In this document: piece after piece, positions 16,789 through 25,858 of the stretch
How positions within the stretch are numbered: position 1 is the first letter of the stretch
Layout of the letters: each line of letters begins with the position of its first letter
Assembly (NCBI RefSeq): GCF_003330765.1
Contig: NZ_CP024903.1
Span: 310,001-374,000 of the forward strand
From: Burkholderia pyrrocinia
Lineage (GTDB): Bacteria > Pseudomonadota > Gammaproteobacteria > Burkholderiales > Burkholderiaceae
Direction: 5' to 3'
DNA: 64,000 bases
Notes under the pieces: model-generated
What the model was told of the DNA's origin: nothing
The model's database searches: none
What the model saw: only the letters and a program-made list of their open reading frames with translations
Position numbers and translations under genes: made by a program

Positions 16789-16850
16789 GAAGACTCCTGA
16801 TGAACGAGCGACCGGGACGGTATCGGTCGAGCGGATTCTACGGCCGAATC

Positions 16851-16867
16851 CTTAACGAAACGTTAAG
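16851..16867 (-). promoter_or_regulatory. OmpR/PmrA-type response-regulator box
   Basis: CTTAAC-GAAAC-GTTAAG is a pair of YTTAA-type half-sites with five-base spacing (11-base period) that is also a perfect 7-3-7 dyad. This spacing is typical of PmrA/QseB-family boxes. It overlaps the histidine kinase stop codon (16863-16865) and lies upstream of the cytochrome b561 gene. A single CTTAAG half-site at 19040-19045 lies upstream of the regulator itself. Confidence 0.55.
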
Positions 16868-18278
16868 CACGCGGCATCGCTCCACCCGCGTCCGCCGACG
16901 GCAGCGTAATCGCGACGCCGAGGCCCTGGCCGCCGATGCCGGTCTCGAACTGCACGGTGCCGCCGAAGTATTGCGCGATGCGTGTGACGATCGACAGCCC
17001 GAGCCCGCTGCCGGGCGACTGCGCGCCGCTGCCGCGATAGAAGCGGTCGCCGAGCCGCTCGTGCTCGCCGGGGGCGACACCCGGCCCGTCGTCGCGCACG
17101 ACGATGCGTTGCAGTGCGCCGTCGTCGTGCACGCCGAGCTCGATGCGGCCGCCCCGGCGGCCGTATTTGACGGCGTTGTCGACGAGATTGTCGAGCAGGA
17201 TGCCGATCAGGATCGGATCGGCCTCGATCGCCCGCCGGGATGCGTCGCCGGCCACGATGTCGATGGCCTTGTCCGACGCCTTCGCGAGATGACGATCGAT
17301 GGCGGCGTCGACGAGTTCGCGGACGACGACGGCGCGCGTCGGAATGCGTTCGTATTCGTCGAGCCGCGCGAGCAGCAGCAACTGTTCGGCGAGCCGCGCG
17401 CTGCGGTCGACGCCTTGTACCACGCGCTGCATCGCCAACTGCTTGCGCGCCGGATCGTCGGTCGCGATCGCCACCTGGGCCTGAACCTTGATCGCGGCCA
17501 GCGGCGTCTTGAGTTCGTGCGCCGCGTCGGACGTGAACGCGCGCTCGCGCACGATCGATTGCCGCAGCCGGGCCAGCAGGCGGTCGATCGCATCGACCAG
17601 CGTGTGCACTTCGTCCGGCACGGTGGCGATGCCGAGCGGTTCGAGCGATCGCGCATCGCGCGCGCCGATCAGCGTCGACAGCGTCTTCAACGGCGCGAGA
17701 CTGCGGCCGATCAGGTACCAGAGGAGGAGCGCCAGCACCGGGAGCGCGACGATCAGCGGCCAGACGATGCCGCGCGCGATTCCGGTCGCCAGATCGCTGC
17801 GCGTATTGGCGGTCTCCATCACGCGCACCCAGCGGCCCGACGCATGGTCGCGCAGCGTGTGCGTGCGCCATTGCGTGTCGCCTATGACAATCGTCCGGGG
17901 CGCGCCGCGCGGGTCGCGTGCATCAGGCAAACCGCCAGCGGCGGCCGGAAGGCTCGACGCGACCACGTTGCCCTGCGCGTCGCGCACCTCGAACAGCACG
18001 TCGCGCGGCAGGCGATCGCCGTCGTTGTCGGGGCCGGATCCCGAATTGCCGGACGCCAGTTCGACCCGTGCGTCCGGCGGAAAGCGGGCAAGGTGACCGA
18101 GGTCGGCCGGTGCGAGATTGACCAGCAGCGATGCGTATTCGACGAGGCGTGCATCTTCCCATTCGCCGATCTCGCGCGTCGCGTGCCGGAAGCTGCCGAA
18201 CACGGCGACGAGCCAGACGAGCGTCACGCAGCCGAGCGCCATCAGCGAAACGCGGCGTCGTATCGAACGGGAAATCAT
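16863..18278 (-). CDS. Sensor histidine kinase (QseC/PmrB/TctE-like)
   Basis: The 471-residue product has an N-terminal membrane helix (about 12-32), a periplasmic domain (about 33-170), a second helix (about 172-192) and a HAMP-like linker. The phosphoacceptor is His254 in SDAAHELKTPLAAIK, followed by an HATPase domain with DNLVDNAVKYG (N box), DDGPGVAP (G1) and GSGLGLSI (G2). Its start overlaps the regulator's stop as ATGA (18278-18275), so the two are translationally coupled. The periplasmic domain has a Gly/Asp/Asn-rich stretch (SGNSGSGPDNDGD), whose ligand is unknown. The frame continues upstream but overlaps the regulator; ATG 18278 is clear. Confidence 0.9.
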   Translation of the reverse strand: MISRSIRRRVSLMALGCVTLVWLVAVFGSFRHATREIGEWEDARLVEYASLLVNLAPADLGHLARFPPDARVELASGNSGSGPDNDGDRLPRDVLFEVRDAQGNVVASSLPAAAGGLPDARDPRGAPRTIVIGDTQWRTHTLRDHASGRWVRVMETANTRSDLATGIARGIVWPLIVALPVLALLLWYLIGRSLAPLKTLSTLIGARDARSLEPLGIATVPDEVHTLVDAIDRLLARLRQSIVRERAFTSDAAHELKTPLAAIKVQAQVAIATDDPARKQLAMQRVVQGVDRSARLAEQLLLLARLDEYERIPTRAVVVRELVDAAIDRHLAKASDKAIDIVAGDASRRAIEADPILIGILLDNLVDNAVKYGRRGGRIELGVHDDGALQRIVVRDDGPGVAPGEHERLGDRFYRGSGAQSPGSGLGLSIVTRIAQYFGGTVQFETGIGGQGLGVAITLPSADAGGAMPRA

Positions 18279-18934
18279 TGGAGGTCGACAACGTAGCCGA
18301 TGCCACGAACGGTGCGGATCAAATCCGCGCCGAGCTTCTTGCGCAGGTTCGAAATATGGACCTCGATCGCATTGCTTTCGATGCCTTCCTGCCAGCCGTA
18401 CAGGCCGTCCTCGAGGCGCGCTCGCGACTGCGGCGCGCCCGGGTGGCTGACGAGCTGAACCAGGATGGCCCACTCGCGCGACGTGAGCGCGATGCGCGCT
18501 GCATCGCGTGTCACTGTGTGGGTGGCCAGGTCGATCGTGATGTCGCGCCACGCGATCTCGTCGCCGGCGCGGCCCTGCGAGCGTCGCACGAGCGCGCGAC
18601 AGCGGGCGAGCACCTCGGTCAGCTCGAACGGTTTCGCGAGATAGTCGTCCGCGCCGTCGTCGAGGCCGCGGACCCGGTCGGCCACGGTGCCGCGCGCGGT
18701 CAGCACCAGCACGGGGACCGTATCGCCCGCATCGCGCAACGCACGCAGCAGTTCCGTTCCCGATTTCCCGGGCAGGCCGAGATCGAGCACGACGAGCGCG
18801 AAGCGCGTGGTCGCGAGCGCCGCGGCGGCCGCGTGACCGTCGCGCAACCAGTCGACGTGATAGCCGGCCTGACTCAGGCTGATCTCGAGGCCGCTGCCGA
18901 TCAGGTCGTCGTCTTCAACAAGGAGGAGTCGCAT
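18275..18934 (-). CDS. OmpR-family response regulator (QseB/PmrA-like)
   Basis: The 219-residue product has a receiver domain with acidic pocket EDDD (7-10), phosphoacceptor Asp51 (VVLDLGLPG), Thr79 and Lys101 (LAKPFEL). A winged-helix domain follows (about 125-217) with the usual RTVRGIGYVVD ending. It is the first gene of the two-component operon and is followed by the kinase with a four-base overlap. The likely targets include its own operon and the adjacent cytochrome b561 gene, given the half-site at 19040-19045 and the full box at 16851-16867. An AGGAGG-like ribosome binding site precedes ATG 18934. Confidence 0.92.
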   Translation of the reverse strand: MRLLLVEDDDLIGSGLEISLSQAGYHVDWLRDGHAAAAALATTRFALVVLDLGLPGKSGTELLRALRDAGDTVPVLVLTARGTVADRVRGLDDGADDYLAKPFELTEVLARCRALVRRSQGRAGDEIAWRDITIDLATHTVTRDAARIALTSREWAILVQLVSHPGAPQSRARLEDGLYGWQEGIESNAIEVHISNLRKKLGADLIRTVRGIGYVVDLQ

Positions 18935-19231
18935 GGTCGATTCGTGTGCGGGCGTCTGCGATTGTATGAGCCGGACTGCGCGCGCCGTGCAACGGATTGT
19001 AATTGAGCCGCTTCGCATGCCGCCCGATTCTGAAGAACGCTTAAGGTTTGCCGCCGGCAATCCCGCTACCATCGGCCACTGCATTTCTCGGGTTGTTCTC
19101 CTCCGCTTCCCCTGATCCCGAATCGGGTCGGGTGCGTCCGGCACGCGCCGAACGTGCTTGCCCGTCAATCCGCGACCCTGCCGATCGATCCCGGATCGAA
19201 GCGAGTCGTCCGCACGGGAGGTTCAGTCTTC

Positions 19232-19582
19232 ATGGCACCCTCGACGATCGAGCGATGGCGAGCCCACCTGCTGATCGCCGCGCTGGCCGGCATGTTCATT
19301 CAGTGTTTCGTGCTGGTTTCGTTGCTTGCATTGCGCGTACCCGAAGCGTTTTTCACCACGATGACGTTTCGCGTCTGGATCGTCGTCGCGGTCGCAACTG
19401 CCATCCTTTCGGCCCGTAAGCTTGCCGGTGCGGCGTTCAGGGCCGCGCTCGCGTGCGGATACGTGCGCGTGACCGGAATCGATCGCCGCACGGTAGTCGT
19501 GTCATCTGATTGCGCGTATCGTCTGCTGGTCGTTCTTCACATCCGGCTCAACGGGAGCCAATACGGCGGCGTGTACGGGTGA
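19232..19582 (+). CDS. Possible small membrane protein upstream of hpnI
   Basis: The open frame gives 116 residues from ATG 19232, with two hydrophobic segments (LLIAALAGMFIQCFVLVSLLAL and FRVWIVVAVATAIL) joined by a short loop, then a hydrophilic C-terminus. An ACGGGAGG site precedes the ATG at suitable distance. Third-position composition is G/C-rich in the first half but less so toward the end, so it could be a decayed or 3'-altered gene. No family is recognised. It lies 62 bases before hpnI on the same strand and might be cotranscribed. Confidence 0.4.
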   Translation: MAPSTIERWRAHLLIAALAGMFIQCFVLVSLLALRVPEAFFTTMTFRVWIVVAVATAILSARKLAGAAFRAALACGYVRVTGIDRRTVVVSSDCAYRLLVVLHIRLNGSQYGGVYG

Positions 19583-19644
19583 GCCCGCGTGCGCGCCGCC
19601 GGTTCCCGGCGTCGCGGTCATACGGGTCACCACTGGGGAGAAGC

Positions 19645-20814
19645 ATGGTTTTGCTGCATGTGCTGCGCGCGCTGGGCGGGGTAATGTCGATCATCTGCGG
19701 GCTGGGCGTGTTGCTGGGCATTGCCTACACGGTCACGGCCAGCGTGCTGGTCGGCAGGTTCTTTTCCCGGGCGGCGGCGGAGCCGCGCGATTACCCGGGC
19801 GTGACCGTCGCGAAGCCGCTGCACGGCGACGAATGGGATCTCGTACAGCATCTCGAAAGCTTCTTCGTGCAGAATTATCCGGGGCCGGTCCAGCACCTGT
19901 TCGGCGTGCACGATGCGGGCGACGCGGCGCTCGCGGCTGTCGAAACGCTGCGTGCGCGCTACCCGGACGCGAACATCAAGGTCGTCGCCGATGCGCGGAT
20001 GTACGGGCCGAACCGCAAGATCGCCAATCTCGTGAACATGCTCGAACACGCTGAGTATTCAGTGCTCTGTCTTGCCGACAGCGACGTGCTGGTCGAGCGC
20101 GGTTATTTGCGCGCCGTCGTCGGCGCGCTACAGCAGCCGGATGTCGGCATCGTGACGAGCGTGTATCGCGGCGTCCCGTCGCCGGGCTTCTGGCCCGGTG
20201 TCGCCGTCGCGATGACGAACTACCATTTCCTGCCGGGCGTGATCACCGGGCTCTTCATCGGGCGCGCGCGGCCGTGCTTTGGCCAGACGATCGCGTTTAC
20301 GCGCGCGACGCTCGAACGCATCGGCGGGCTCACGCGTTTCGCGCATCACCTGGCCGAGGATCACGCGCTGGGCGAAGCGGTGCGGCAGGTGGGCGCGCAG
20401 GTCGTGATCCCGCCGTTCGTCGTCGGGCATGCCTGTGTCGAAGCGACGTTCGCCACGCTGTACGCGCATGAATTGCGCTGGAGTTGCACGATCCGAGCGG
20501 CCGACCGCGCCGGTCATGCCGGTTCGGTACTGATGCACCCGGTGCCGCTCGCGCTGTTGGCGCTGCTGTTCTCCGGCGGCTCGGCCGTTGCTTGCGGGCT
20601 GACGGTCGCGGCGCTCGCCGCGCGGGTGCTGCTGATGTTGAAAACGAGCCGTGCGACCGGCGCCGGCCTGCGCGGCGCAATCTGGCTGCCGTTCGTCGAT
20701 CTCCTGCAGTTCGTGGTCTTCGTGTCGAGCTTCTTCTCGTCGCATGTCGTCTGGCGCGGCACGCGCTTTCACGTCGACCGGGAAGGCTTGCTGTCGCCGG
20801 CGAGCGAATCATGA
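19645..20814 (+). CDS. hpnI: Hopanoid biosynthesis glycosyltransferase HpnI
   Basis: The 389-residue product is a family-2 glycosyltransferase resembling ceramide glucosyltransferase, as HpnI does. It has an N-terminal membrane helix, then a GT-A domain with VTVAKPLHGDE, a DADS-equivalent (LADSDVLVE) and a late TRFAHHLAEDHALG motif, then C-terminal membrane helices. HpnI adds N-acetylglucosamine to bacteriohopanetetrol, the step before HpnK deacetylation (published for Burkholderia hopanoids). Its stop overlaps the start of the next gene, hpnL, as ATGA (20811-20814). The other hopanoid genes are not in this window, which fits the scattered hopanoid loci of Burkholderia. Confidence 0.9.
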   Translation: MVLLHVLRALGGVMSIICGLGVLLGIAYTVTASVLVGRFFSRAAAEPRDYPGVTVAKPLHGDEWDLVQHLESFFVQNYPGPVQHLFGVHDAGDAALAAVETLRARYPDANIKVVADARMYGPNRKIANLVNMLEHAEYSVLCLADSDVLVERGYLRAVVGALQQPDVGIVTSVYRGVPSPGFWPGVAVAMTNYHFLPGVITGLFIGRARPCFGQTIAFTRATLERIGGLTRFAHHLAEDHALGEAVRQVGAQVVIPPFVVGHACVEATFATLYAHELRWSCTIRAADRAGHAGSVLMHPVPLALLALLFSGGSAVACGLTVAALAARVLLMLKTSRATGAGLRGAIWLPFVDLLQFVVFVSSFFSSHVVWRGTRFHVDREGLLSPASES

Positions 20815-21899
20815 CGACCGAGACGAACACCGCTGCCGCCGACGCGGACCGGCTGTCCGCGCGTCACGAGGCGCGGCTCCGGCATGCGGGGCGCGCGGCG
20901 GCGCTGGGCGGGCTGGCGCTCGCCGTGTGGCTGATCTGGCGCGAGCATCCGCTGGAGATCCTGCACCGCCTGCAGATCGCCGGCGCCGGGCTGCTGCTCG
21001 CCGCGCTGGCCCACATCCTGCCGATGCTCGCGAATGCGTGGGACTGGCGGATGCTGATCCGCGGTCCGCGCCGCCCGTCGTTCGCGACGATGCTGAAGCT
21101 GGTCTGGATTCGCGAATCGATCAACGGGTTGTTGCCGGTGGCACGGATCGGCGGCGAGATCGTGTCGTTCGGCCTGTTGCGGAAGGCGGGCGTGCGGCCG
21201 GCGACGGTCGTGGCCAGCCTCGTCGCCGACATGCAGCTCACGCTGATCAGCCAGCTCGTGTTCGCGCTGATTGCGATCTGGTATGTGCTCGAGCGCGTAT
21301 CGTCCGATGCCGCGCGGGTGGCCGCGAACCTCGCCATCGGCATGGCCGCGCTGGTGCCGGTGCTGCTGCTGTTCGCGCTGGTGCAGCATGCGCGGCCGTT
21401 CGAACGCGCGATGCGCGCGCTCAACCGCATCACGAGCGGCAAGGTCTATGCGCTGGTCGGCGAATCGGCGCGCACCGATCAGTCGATCCGGATGATCTGG
21501 AGAAAGACCGGCATCGTCGTGCGTTATCTGGGGATCTGGCAGACGCTGCAGTTCGCGGGCTACGCGCTGGAAATCTGGCTCGCGCTGTATTTCCTCGGCG
21601 CCGATCCGACTTTCGCGCAGGCGCTCGCGATCGAGGCGCTGATCCAGCTCGTGAGCAGCATCGCGTTCTTGATGCCGGGTGGGCTGGGCGTGCAGGAGGG
21701 CGGGTTCGTGCTGATCGGCGGGCTGCTCGGGTTCGACCCGCCCACGTGTCTCGCGCTGGCCGGCGCCCGCCGCGTGCGCGATCTGCTGTTCTATCTGCCG
21801 GGCTTGCTGGCGTGGCAGTGGGCGGCCGGTTCGGCGAACCGGCCGGGCGGCACGAAACGCGCGCCGCTGCACATCGGGGAATCCGCCCGGCCGCACTGA
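20811..21899 (+). CDS. hpnL: Hopanoid-associated membrane protein HpnL
   Basis: The 362-residue product is a polytopic protein of the lysylphosphatidylglycerol synthase TM-region/UPF0104 type, called HpnL when linked to hopanoid genes. About seven to eight hydrophobic segments are visible. Conserved-looking motifs include LVWIRESINGLLPVARIGGEIVSF and FLMPGGLGVQEGGFVLIGGLLG. Translation is coupled to hpnI by a four-base overlap. A role in hopanoid transport or membrane placement is proposed for the family but not settled. The operon ends 21 bases before the stop of the convergent denD gene, without an obvious terminator. Confidence 0.87.
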   Translation: MTTETNTAAADADRLSARHEARLRHAGRAAALGGLALAVWLIWREHPLEILHRLQIAGAGLLLAALAHILPMLANAWDWRMLIRGPRRPSFATMLKLVWIRESINGLLPVARIGGEIVSFGLLRKAGVRPATVVASLVADMQLTLISQLVFALIAIWYVLERVSSDAARVAANLAIGMAALVPVLLLFALVQHARPFERAMRALNRITSGKVYALVGESARTDQSIRMIWRKTGIVVRYLGIWQTLQFAGYALEIWLALYFLGADPTFAQALAIEALIQLVSSIAFLMPGGLGVQEGGFVLIGGLLGFDPPTCLALAGARRVRDLLFYLPGLLAWQWAAGSANRPGGTKRAPLHIGESARPH

Positions 21900-21920
21900 C
21901 GCGGCCCGGCGACGCGCGAA

Positions 21921-22892
21921 TCAGCGCCGTTCGTCGGCGATATGGCTGCGGATCACGTCCGCGAACGACGTATCGCCCTTCAGCCCGAGCGCTTCCGCGC
22001 GCGTCGTGTCCCAGCGGCCCGGCCAGCTGCCGACGATCTTCTCGACGCGCTCGTCGGGCGCATGGCGGATCAGCTTCACGACGTCGTCGCCCGCGACTTC
22101 GCGCAGCGCCGCGATCATCTCGTCGACCGACACCGACAGGCCAGGCAGGTTGATCACGCGCTTGTTGCCGAGTTTCGCGCTGTCGATCTCGCAGCCCGCG
22201 ACGAGCGCTTCGATCGCGCCGCGCGGCGACAGCAGCCACAGTCGCGTCGAACCCGGCACCGGGCACACGCTTTCCTCGCCGTTCAGCGGCTCGCGGATGA
22301 TGCCGCTCGCGAACGACGACGCGGCCGCGTTCGGGCGGCCGGGCCGCACGCTGATCGTCGGCAGCCGCAGCACGCGGCCGTCGACGAAGCCGCGCCGCGC
22401 GTAGTCGCACAGCAGCAGTTCGGCGATCGCCTTCTCGGCGCCGTACGACGATTGCGGGTTCAGCGCGGTGTCGTCCTGCACGACGTCGGGCAGCGTGCCG
22501 CCGTAGACCGCGACGGAGCTCGTGAACACGACGCGCGGCTGGTGCCCGCGCGCGCGGCACACGTCGAGCAGCGTGCGCGATGCGTCGAGGTTGATCCGCA
22601 TGCCGAGATCGAAATCGGCTTCGGCCTGCCCGCTGACGATCGCCGCGAGGTGGAAGATCGCGCCCGTGCGCGTGTCGATCGCGCTGTCGAGCACCGCGCG
22701 ATCGGCGATGTCGCCGACGATCGACGTCACGCGTGCGTCGCCGAAATCGCTGCCCTTGACGACGTCGAGCAGCACCAGTTCGTCGATCTTCTCCGTCCGG
22801 CCGTCGGGGCCGGTCAGTTCGCCGCGCTCGAGCAGCTTGCGCGCGAGACGCTGGCCGAGAAAGCCGGCGCCGCCGGTGATCAGTACTTTCAT
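21921..22892 (-). CDS. denD: D-erythronate dehydrogenase
   Basis: The 323-residue product is an extended short-chain dehydrogenase. It has an N-terminal GGAGFLG NAD loop and catalytic Ser-Tyr-Lys (TSSVAVYGG ... SSYGAEKAIAE). It matches DenD of the four-carbon acid-sugar pathway, which oxidises D-erythronate at C2 to 2-oxo-tetronate with NAD. It is the last gene of the minus-strand operon, 13 bases after otnI. The OtnI isomerase next to it supplies the following step, and OtnK and OtnC complete the route to dihydroxyacetone phosphate. Family assignment from operon context is strong. Confidence 0.9.
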   Translation of the reverse strand: MKVLITGGAGFLGQRLARKLLERGELTGPDGRTEKIDELVLLDVVKGSDFGDARVTSIVGDIADRAVLDSAIDTRTGAIFHLAAIVSGQAEADFDLGMRINLDASRTLLDVCRARGHQPRVVFTSSVAVYGGTLPDVVQDDTALNPQSSYGAEKAIAELLLCDYARRGFVDGRVLRLPTISVRPGRPNAAASSFASGIIREPLNGEESVCPVPGSTRLWLLSPRGAIEALVAGCEIDSAKLGNKRVINLPGLSVSVDEMIAALREVAGDDVVKLIRHAPDERVEKIVGSWPGRWDTTRAEALGLKGDTSFADVIRSHIADERR

Positions 22893-22905
22893 GTTCTTTG
22901 CCCTC

Positions 22906-23697
22906 TCAGGAATGCTTGGATGTCAGGTACGGCTTGAGCCAGCCGAGGCCGTCCGACGTGCCGGCCTTCGGACGGTATTCGCAGCCGATCCAGCCGTCGT
23001 AGCCGAGCGCGTCGATCAGCTCGAACAGATACGGGTAGTTGAGTTCGCCGATATCCGGCTCGTGGCGCTCGGGCACGCCTGCGATCTGGATATGGCCGAT
23101 GCCCGCGAAATCGCGCTTGAGTTTCATCGCGAGATCGCCTTCGACGATCTGGCAGTGATAGCAGTCGAACTGCACCTTCAGGTTCGGCGCGCCGACTTCC
23201 GCGCAGATTGCCTGCGCGTCGTCCTGGCGGCTCAGGAAATAACCGGGCATGTCGCGCTGGTTGATCGGCTCGATCAGGATCGTGACGCCGTGCGCGGCGG
23301 CGGCCTGCGCCGCATGCCGCAGGTTCGACAGGTAGGTGTCGCGATGGCGCGCGCGGTCGGCGCCCGGCGCGACCATGCCGGCCATCACGTGCAGTTTCTT
23401 GTTGCGGAGCACGCGCGCGTAGTCGAGCGCCTGGTCGATGCCGCGGCGGAATTCGTCCTCGCGGCCCGGCAGCGATGCGATGCCGCGTTCGCCCGCGGCC
23501 CAGTCGCCGGGCGGCGCGTTGAACAATGCCTGCTCGAGGTTGTGCGCGTCGAGGCGCGCGCGAATGTCCTCGGCGGCGAAGTCATACGGGAACAGGTACT
23601 CGACGGCCTTGAAGCCGTCGTACGCGGCAGCGGCGAAGCGTTCGAGGAACGCGTGCTCGTTGTACATCATCGAGAGGTTGGCGGCGAAGCGTGGCAT
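22906..23697 (-). CDS. otnI: 2-oxo-tetronate isomerase
   Basis: The 263-residue product is a TIM-barrel of the hydroxypyruvate isomerase family. It opens with [21 protein letters not shown] and carries the two metal-binding glutamates, in [16 protein letters not shown] and in [16 protein letters not shown]. In the tetronate pathway OtnI interconverts 2-oxo- and 3-oxo-tetronate, linking DenD to the kinase OtnK. The older annotation would be hydroxypyruvate isomerase, but the operon with denD, otnK, otnC and ltnD makes OtnI more likely. Confidence 0.88.
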   Translation of the reverse strand: MPRFAANLSMMYNEHAFLERFAAAAYDGFKAVEYLFPYDFAAEDIRARLDAHNLEQALFNAPPGDWAAGERGIASLPGREDEFRRGIDQALDYARVLRNKKLHVMAGMVAPGADRARHRDTYLSNLRHAAQAAAAHGVTILIEPINQRDMPGYFLSRQDDAQAICAEVGAPNLKVQFDCYHCQIVEGDLAMKLKRDFAGIGHIQIAGVPERHEPDIGELNYPYLFELIDALGYDGWIGCEYRPKAGTSDGLGWLKPYLTSKHS

Positions 23698-23761
23698 GGC
23701 AGCGGGTCCTGTGAATGAATGGGGCGGGGCGCAGCGCGCCCCGCGTCGAATGGCGGCAGGC

Positions 23762-25087
23762 TCAGCGGTTCACGAGTTTCGCGGGCGTGAGCCACACGGC
23801 GATCGCGCCGATCACGAGCATGGCCGCCAGCATGTACATGCCGGACGACGTGCTGTGCGTGGCGTCCTTCAGGTAGCCGATCACGTACGGGCTCGCGAAA
23901 CCGGCGAGGTTGCCGACCGAGTTGATGATCGCGATCCCGGCAGCGGCCGCGGAGCCCGCGAGGAACGCGGTCGGCAGCGACCAGAACAGCGGGGCGCAGG
24001 TCAGCACGCCGCCCGCCGCGAGCGACAGGAACACGATCGACACCACCGTATTGTGCGAGTACGACGCGGCGACCGCAAACCCGACCGCGCCCATCAGCGC
24101 CGGCACGATCAGGTGCCAGCGGCGTTCGCGGCGCTTGTCCGCGCTGTGGCCGAACAGGTTCATCACGACGATCGCGACGACGAACGGGATCGCGGACAGC
24201 AGGCCGATCTGGAACGTATCGCTGATGCCGGTCGATTTCACGAGCGTCGGCATCCAGAACGTGAGGCCGTACTGGCCCGTGACGAACGCGAAGTAGATCA
24301 GCGACATCCACCACATGCGCGGGTCCGAGAACACGGCCTTCAGCGGATGGCCGTGCTTCTGCTGTTCCTGCGGCTGCGCGGCGATCTCGTCCTCGAGCAG
24401 TTGCTTCTCGCGCTCGTCGAGCCACTTCGCGCTGCGGATGCTGTTGTCGAGATACAGGATCGTCGCGATGCCGACCAGCACGGCCGGCACGGCCTCGATC
24501 ATGAACATCCATTGCCAGCCGTGGAAGCCCGAGCCGCCGTGGAAGCGTTCCATGATCCAGCCCGACAGCGGGTTGCCGAAGATGCCCGATACCGGAATCG
24601 CGGACATGAACACCGCGATGATCTTCGCGCGGCGGTGCGACGGGAACCAGTACGTGAGGTACAGGATCACGCCGGGATAGAAACCGGCTTCCGCGAGGCC
24701 GAGCAGGAAGCGCAGCACGTAGAACTGCGTCGGCGTCTTCACGAACGCGAACAGCGCGGACAGCAGGCCCCACGTGATCATGATCCGCGCGATCCAGATG
24801 CGCGCGCCGAGGCGGTGCATCAGCATGTTGCTTGGCAGTTCGAACAGAAAATAGCCGAGGAAGAAGATGCCCGCGCCGAGCCCGAACACGGTTTCGCTGA
24901 ACGCGAGATCCTGCGACATCTGCAGCTTCGCGAAGCCGACGTTCACGCGGTCGAGATACGCGACCACGTAGCAGAGCATCAGGAACGGCACGATGCGCCA
25001 GAACACTTTCTTGTAGGTTCGGTCCAGTTCGACCGAATGGGCGGGCGCGGCGGGCGAGCGGCCAGCGGCCGCGTCGAGAGCAGTCAT
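23762..25087 (-). CDS. MFS transporter, anion:cation symporter type (tetronate uptake)
   Basis: The 441-residue product has twelve predicted membrane helices with the major facilitator motif [14 protein letters not shown] after helix one and a second-half counterpart ([13 protein letters not shown]). It belongs to the ACS/phthalate-permease type that carries organic acid anions. Its place inside the otn/den/ltn operon makes erythronate or threonate the likely substrate (inference). The frame continues upstream for 27 codons, but ATG 25087 gives the normal start with a typical N-terminus, after a CTGGAGACGACG ribosome-binding context. Confidence 0.88.
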   Translation of the reverse strand: MTALDAAAGRSPAAPAHSVELDRTYKKVFWRIVPFLMLCYVVAYLDRVNVGFAKLQMSQDLAFSETVFGLGAGIFFLGYFLFELPSNMLMHRLGARIWIARIMITWGLLSALFAFVKTPTQFYVLRFLLGLAEAGFYPGVILYLTYWFPSHRRAKIIAVFMSAIPVSGIFGNPLSGWIMERFHGGSGFHGWQWMFMIEAVPAVLVGIATILYLDNSIRSAKWLDEREKQLLEDEIAAQPQEQQKHGHPLKAVFSDPRMWWMSLIYFAFVTGQYGLTFWMPTLVKSTGISDTFQIGLLSAIPFVVAIVVMNLFGHSADKRRERRWHLIVPALMGAVGFAVAASYSHNTVVSIVFLSLAAGGVLTCAPLFWSLPTAFLAGSAAAAGIAIINSVGNLAGFASPYVIGYLKDATHSTSSGMYMLAAMLVIGAIAVWLTPAKLVNR

Positions 25088-25216
25088 CGTCGTCTCCAGG
25101 GATGGTGTGTGCCGGCTGCGCGTACGCCGCCGGATCATGTGTGTGTGCTGACGGAAGGGCCCGCGCACACGGCGGGCATTGGGAATCGGTACGTAATCGG
25201 TGCGTGATGCGCGGCG

Positions 25217-25858
25217 TTACCAGCACGCGCCGAAGGTCTGGCGCAGCTCGTCGAGCGCCGCGTCGGAAAGCGGCTCGGGTTTCGGGTTCGTCATCAGCCA
25301 TAGCCGTGCCGTTTCCTCGAGCTCCTCGAGCGCATACGACGCGTGCGACACCGACGGCCCCCACATCACGGGGCCGAGGCGGTCGAGCAGCACGCCGCGC
25401 ACCTGGTCGGCGAGCGCCGCGATTTCGGCCGCGACGCCGGGGTCGCCGGGGCGGCGATAGCGGATCAGCGGAATGTGGCCGACCTTCATCACGTAGTACG
25501 GCGTGATCGGTGGCAGCACGTCGGCATCACGCCACACGCCCGCGAGCGTCAGCGCGACGAGGTGCGTCGAATGCGTGTGGACGACGCCATTCGCTTCGGC
25601 ATTGCGCGCGTAAATCCCGCGATGCAGCGCGAGCGTCTTCGACGGCTTGCCGCCCGATACGGGCTGGCCGTCGACGCCCACCTTTGCGATGTCGTTCGGG
25701 TCGAGCCGGCCGAGGCACGCATCGGTCGGCGTGATCAGCCAGCCGTCGGGCAGGCGTGCGCTGATGTTGCCGGCGCTGCCGACCGCATGGCCGCGCGCAT
25801 ACAGGCTCGCGCCGACGACGCAGATCTCTTCACGCAGTTTCGCTTCGTCGCGCATCAT
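25217..25858 (-). CDS. otnC: 3-oxo-tetronate 4-phosphate decarboxylase
   Basis: The 213-residue product is a class II aldolase/adducin-family enzyme. It shows SAGNISARLPDGWLITPT near residue 28, and the zinc-binding VVHTHSTHLVAL segment near residue 92, with a further His toward the end. OtnC decarboxylates 3-oxo-tetronate 4-phosphate to dihydroxyacetone phosphate. ATG 25858 overlaps the otnK stop as ATGA (25858-25855), so translation is coupled. An alternative start at the next codon, 25855, would lose only one residue. Confidence 0.88.
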   Translation of the reverse strand: MMRDEAKLREEICVVGASLYARGHAVGSAGNISARLPDGWLITPTDACLGRLDPNDIAKVGVDGQPVSGGKPSKTLALHRGIYARNAEANGVVHTHSTHLVALTLAGVWRDADVLPPITPYYVMKVGHIPLIRYRRPGDPGVAAEIAALADQVRGVLLDRLGPVMWGPSVSHASYALEELEETARLWLMTNPKPEPLSDAALDELRQTFGACW

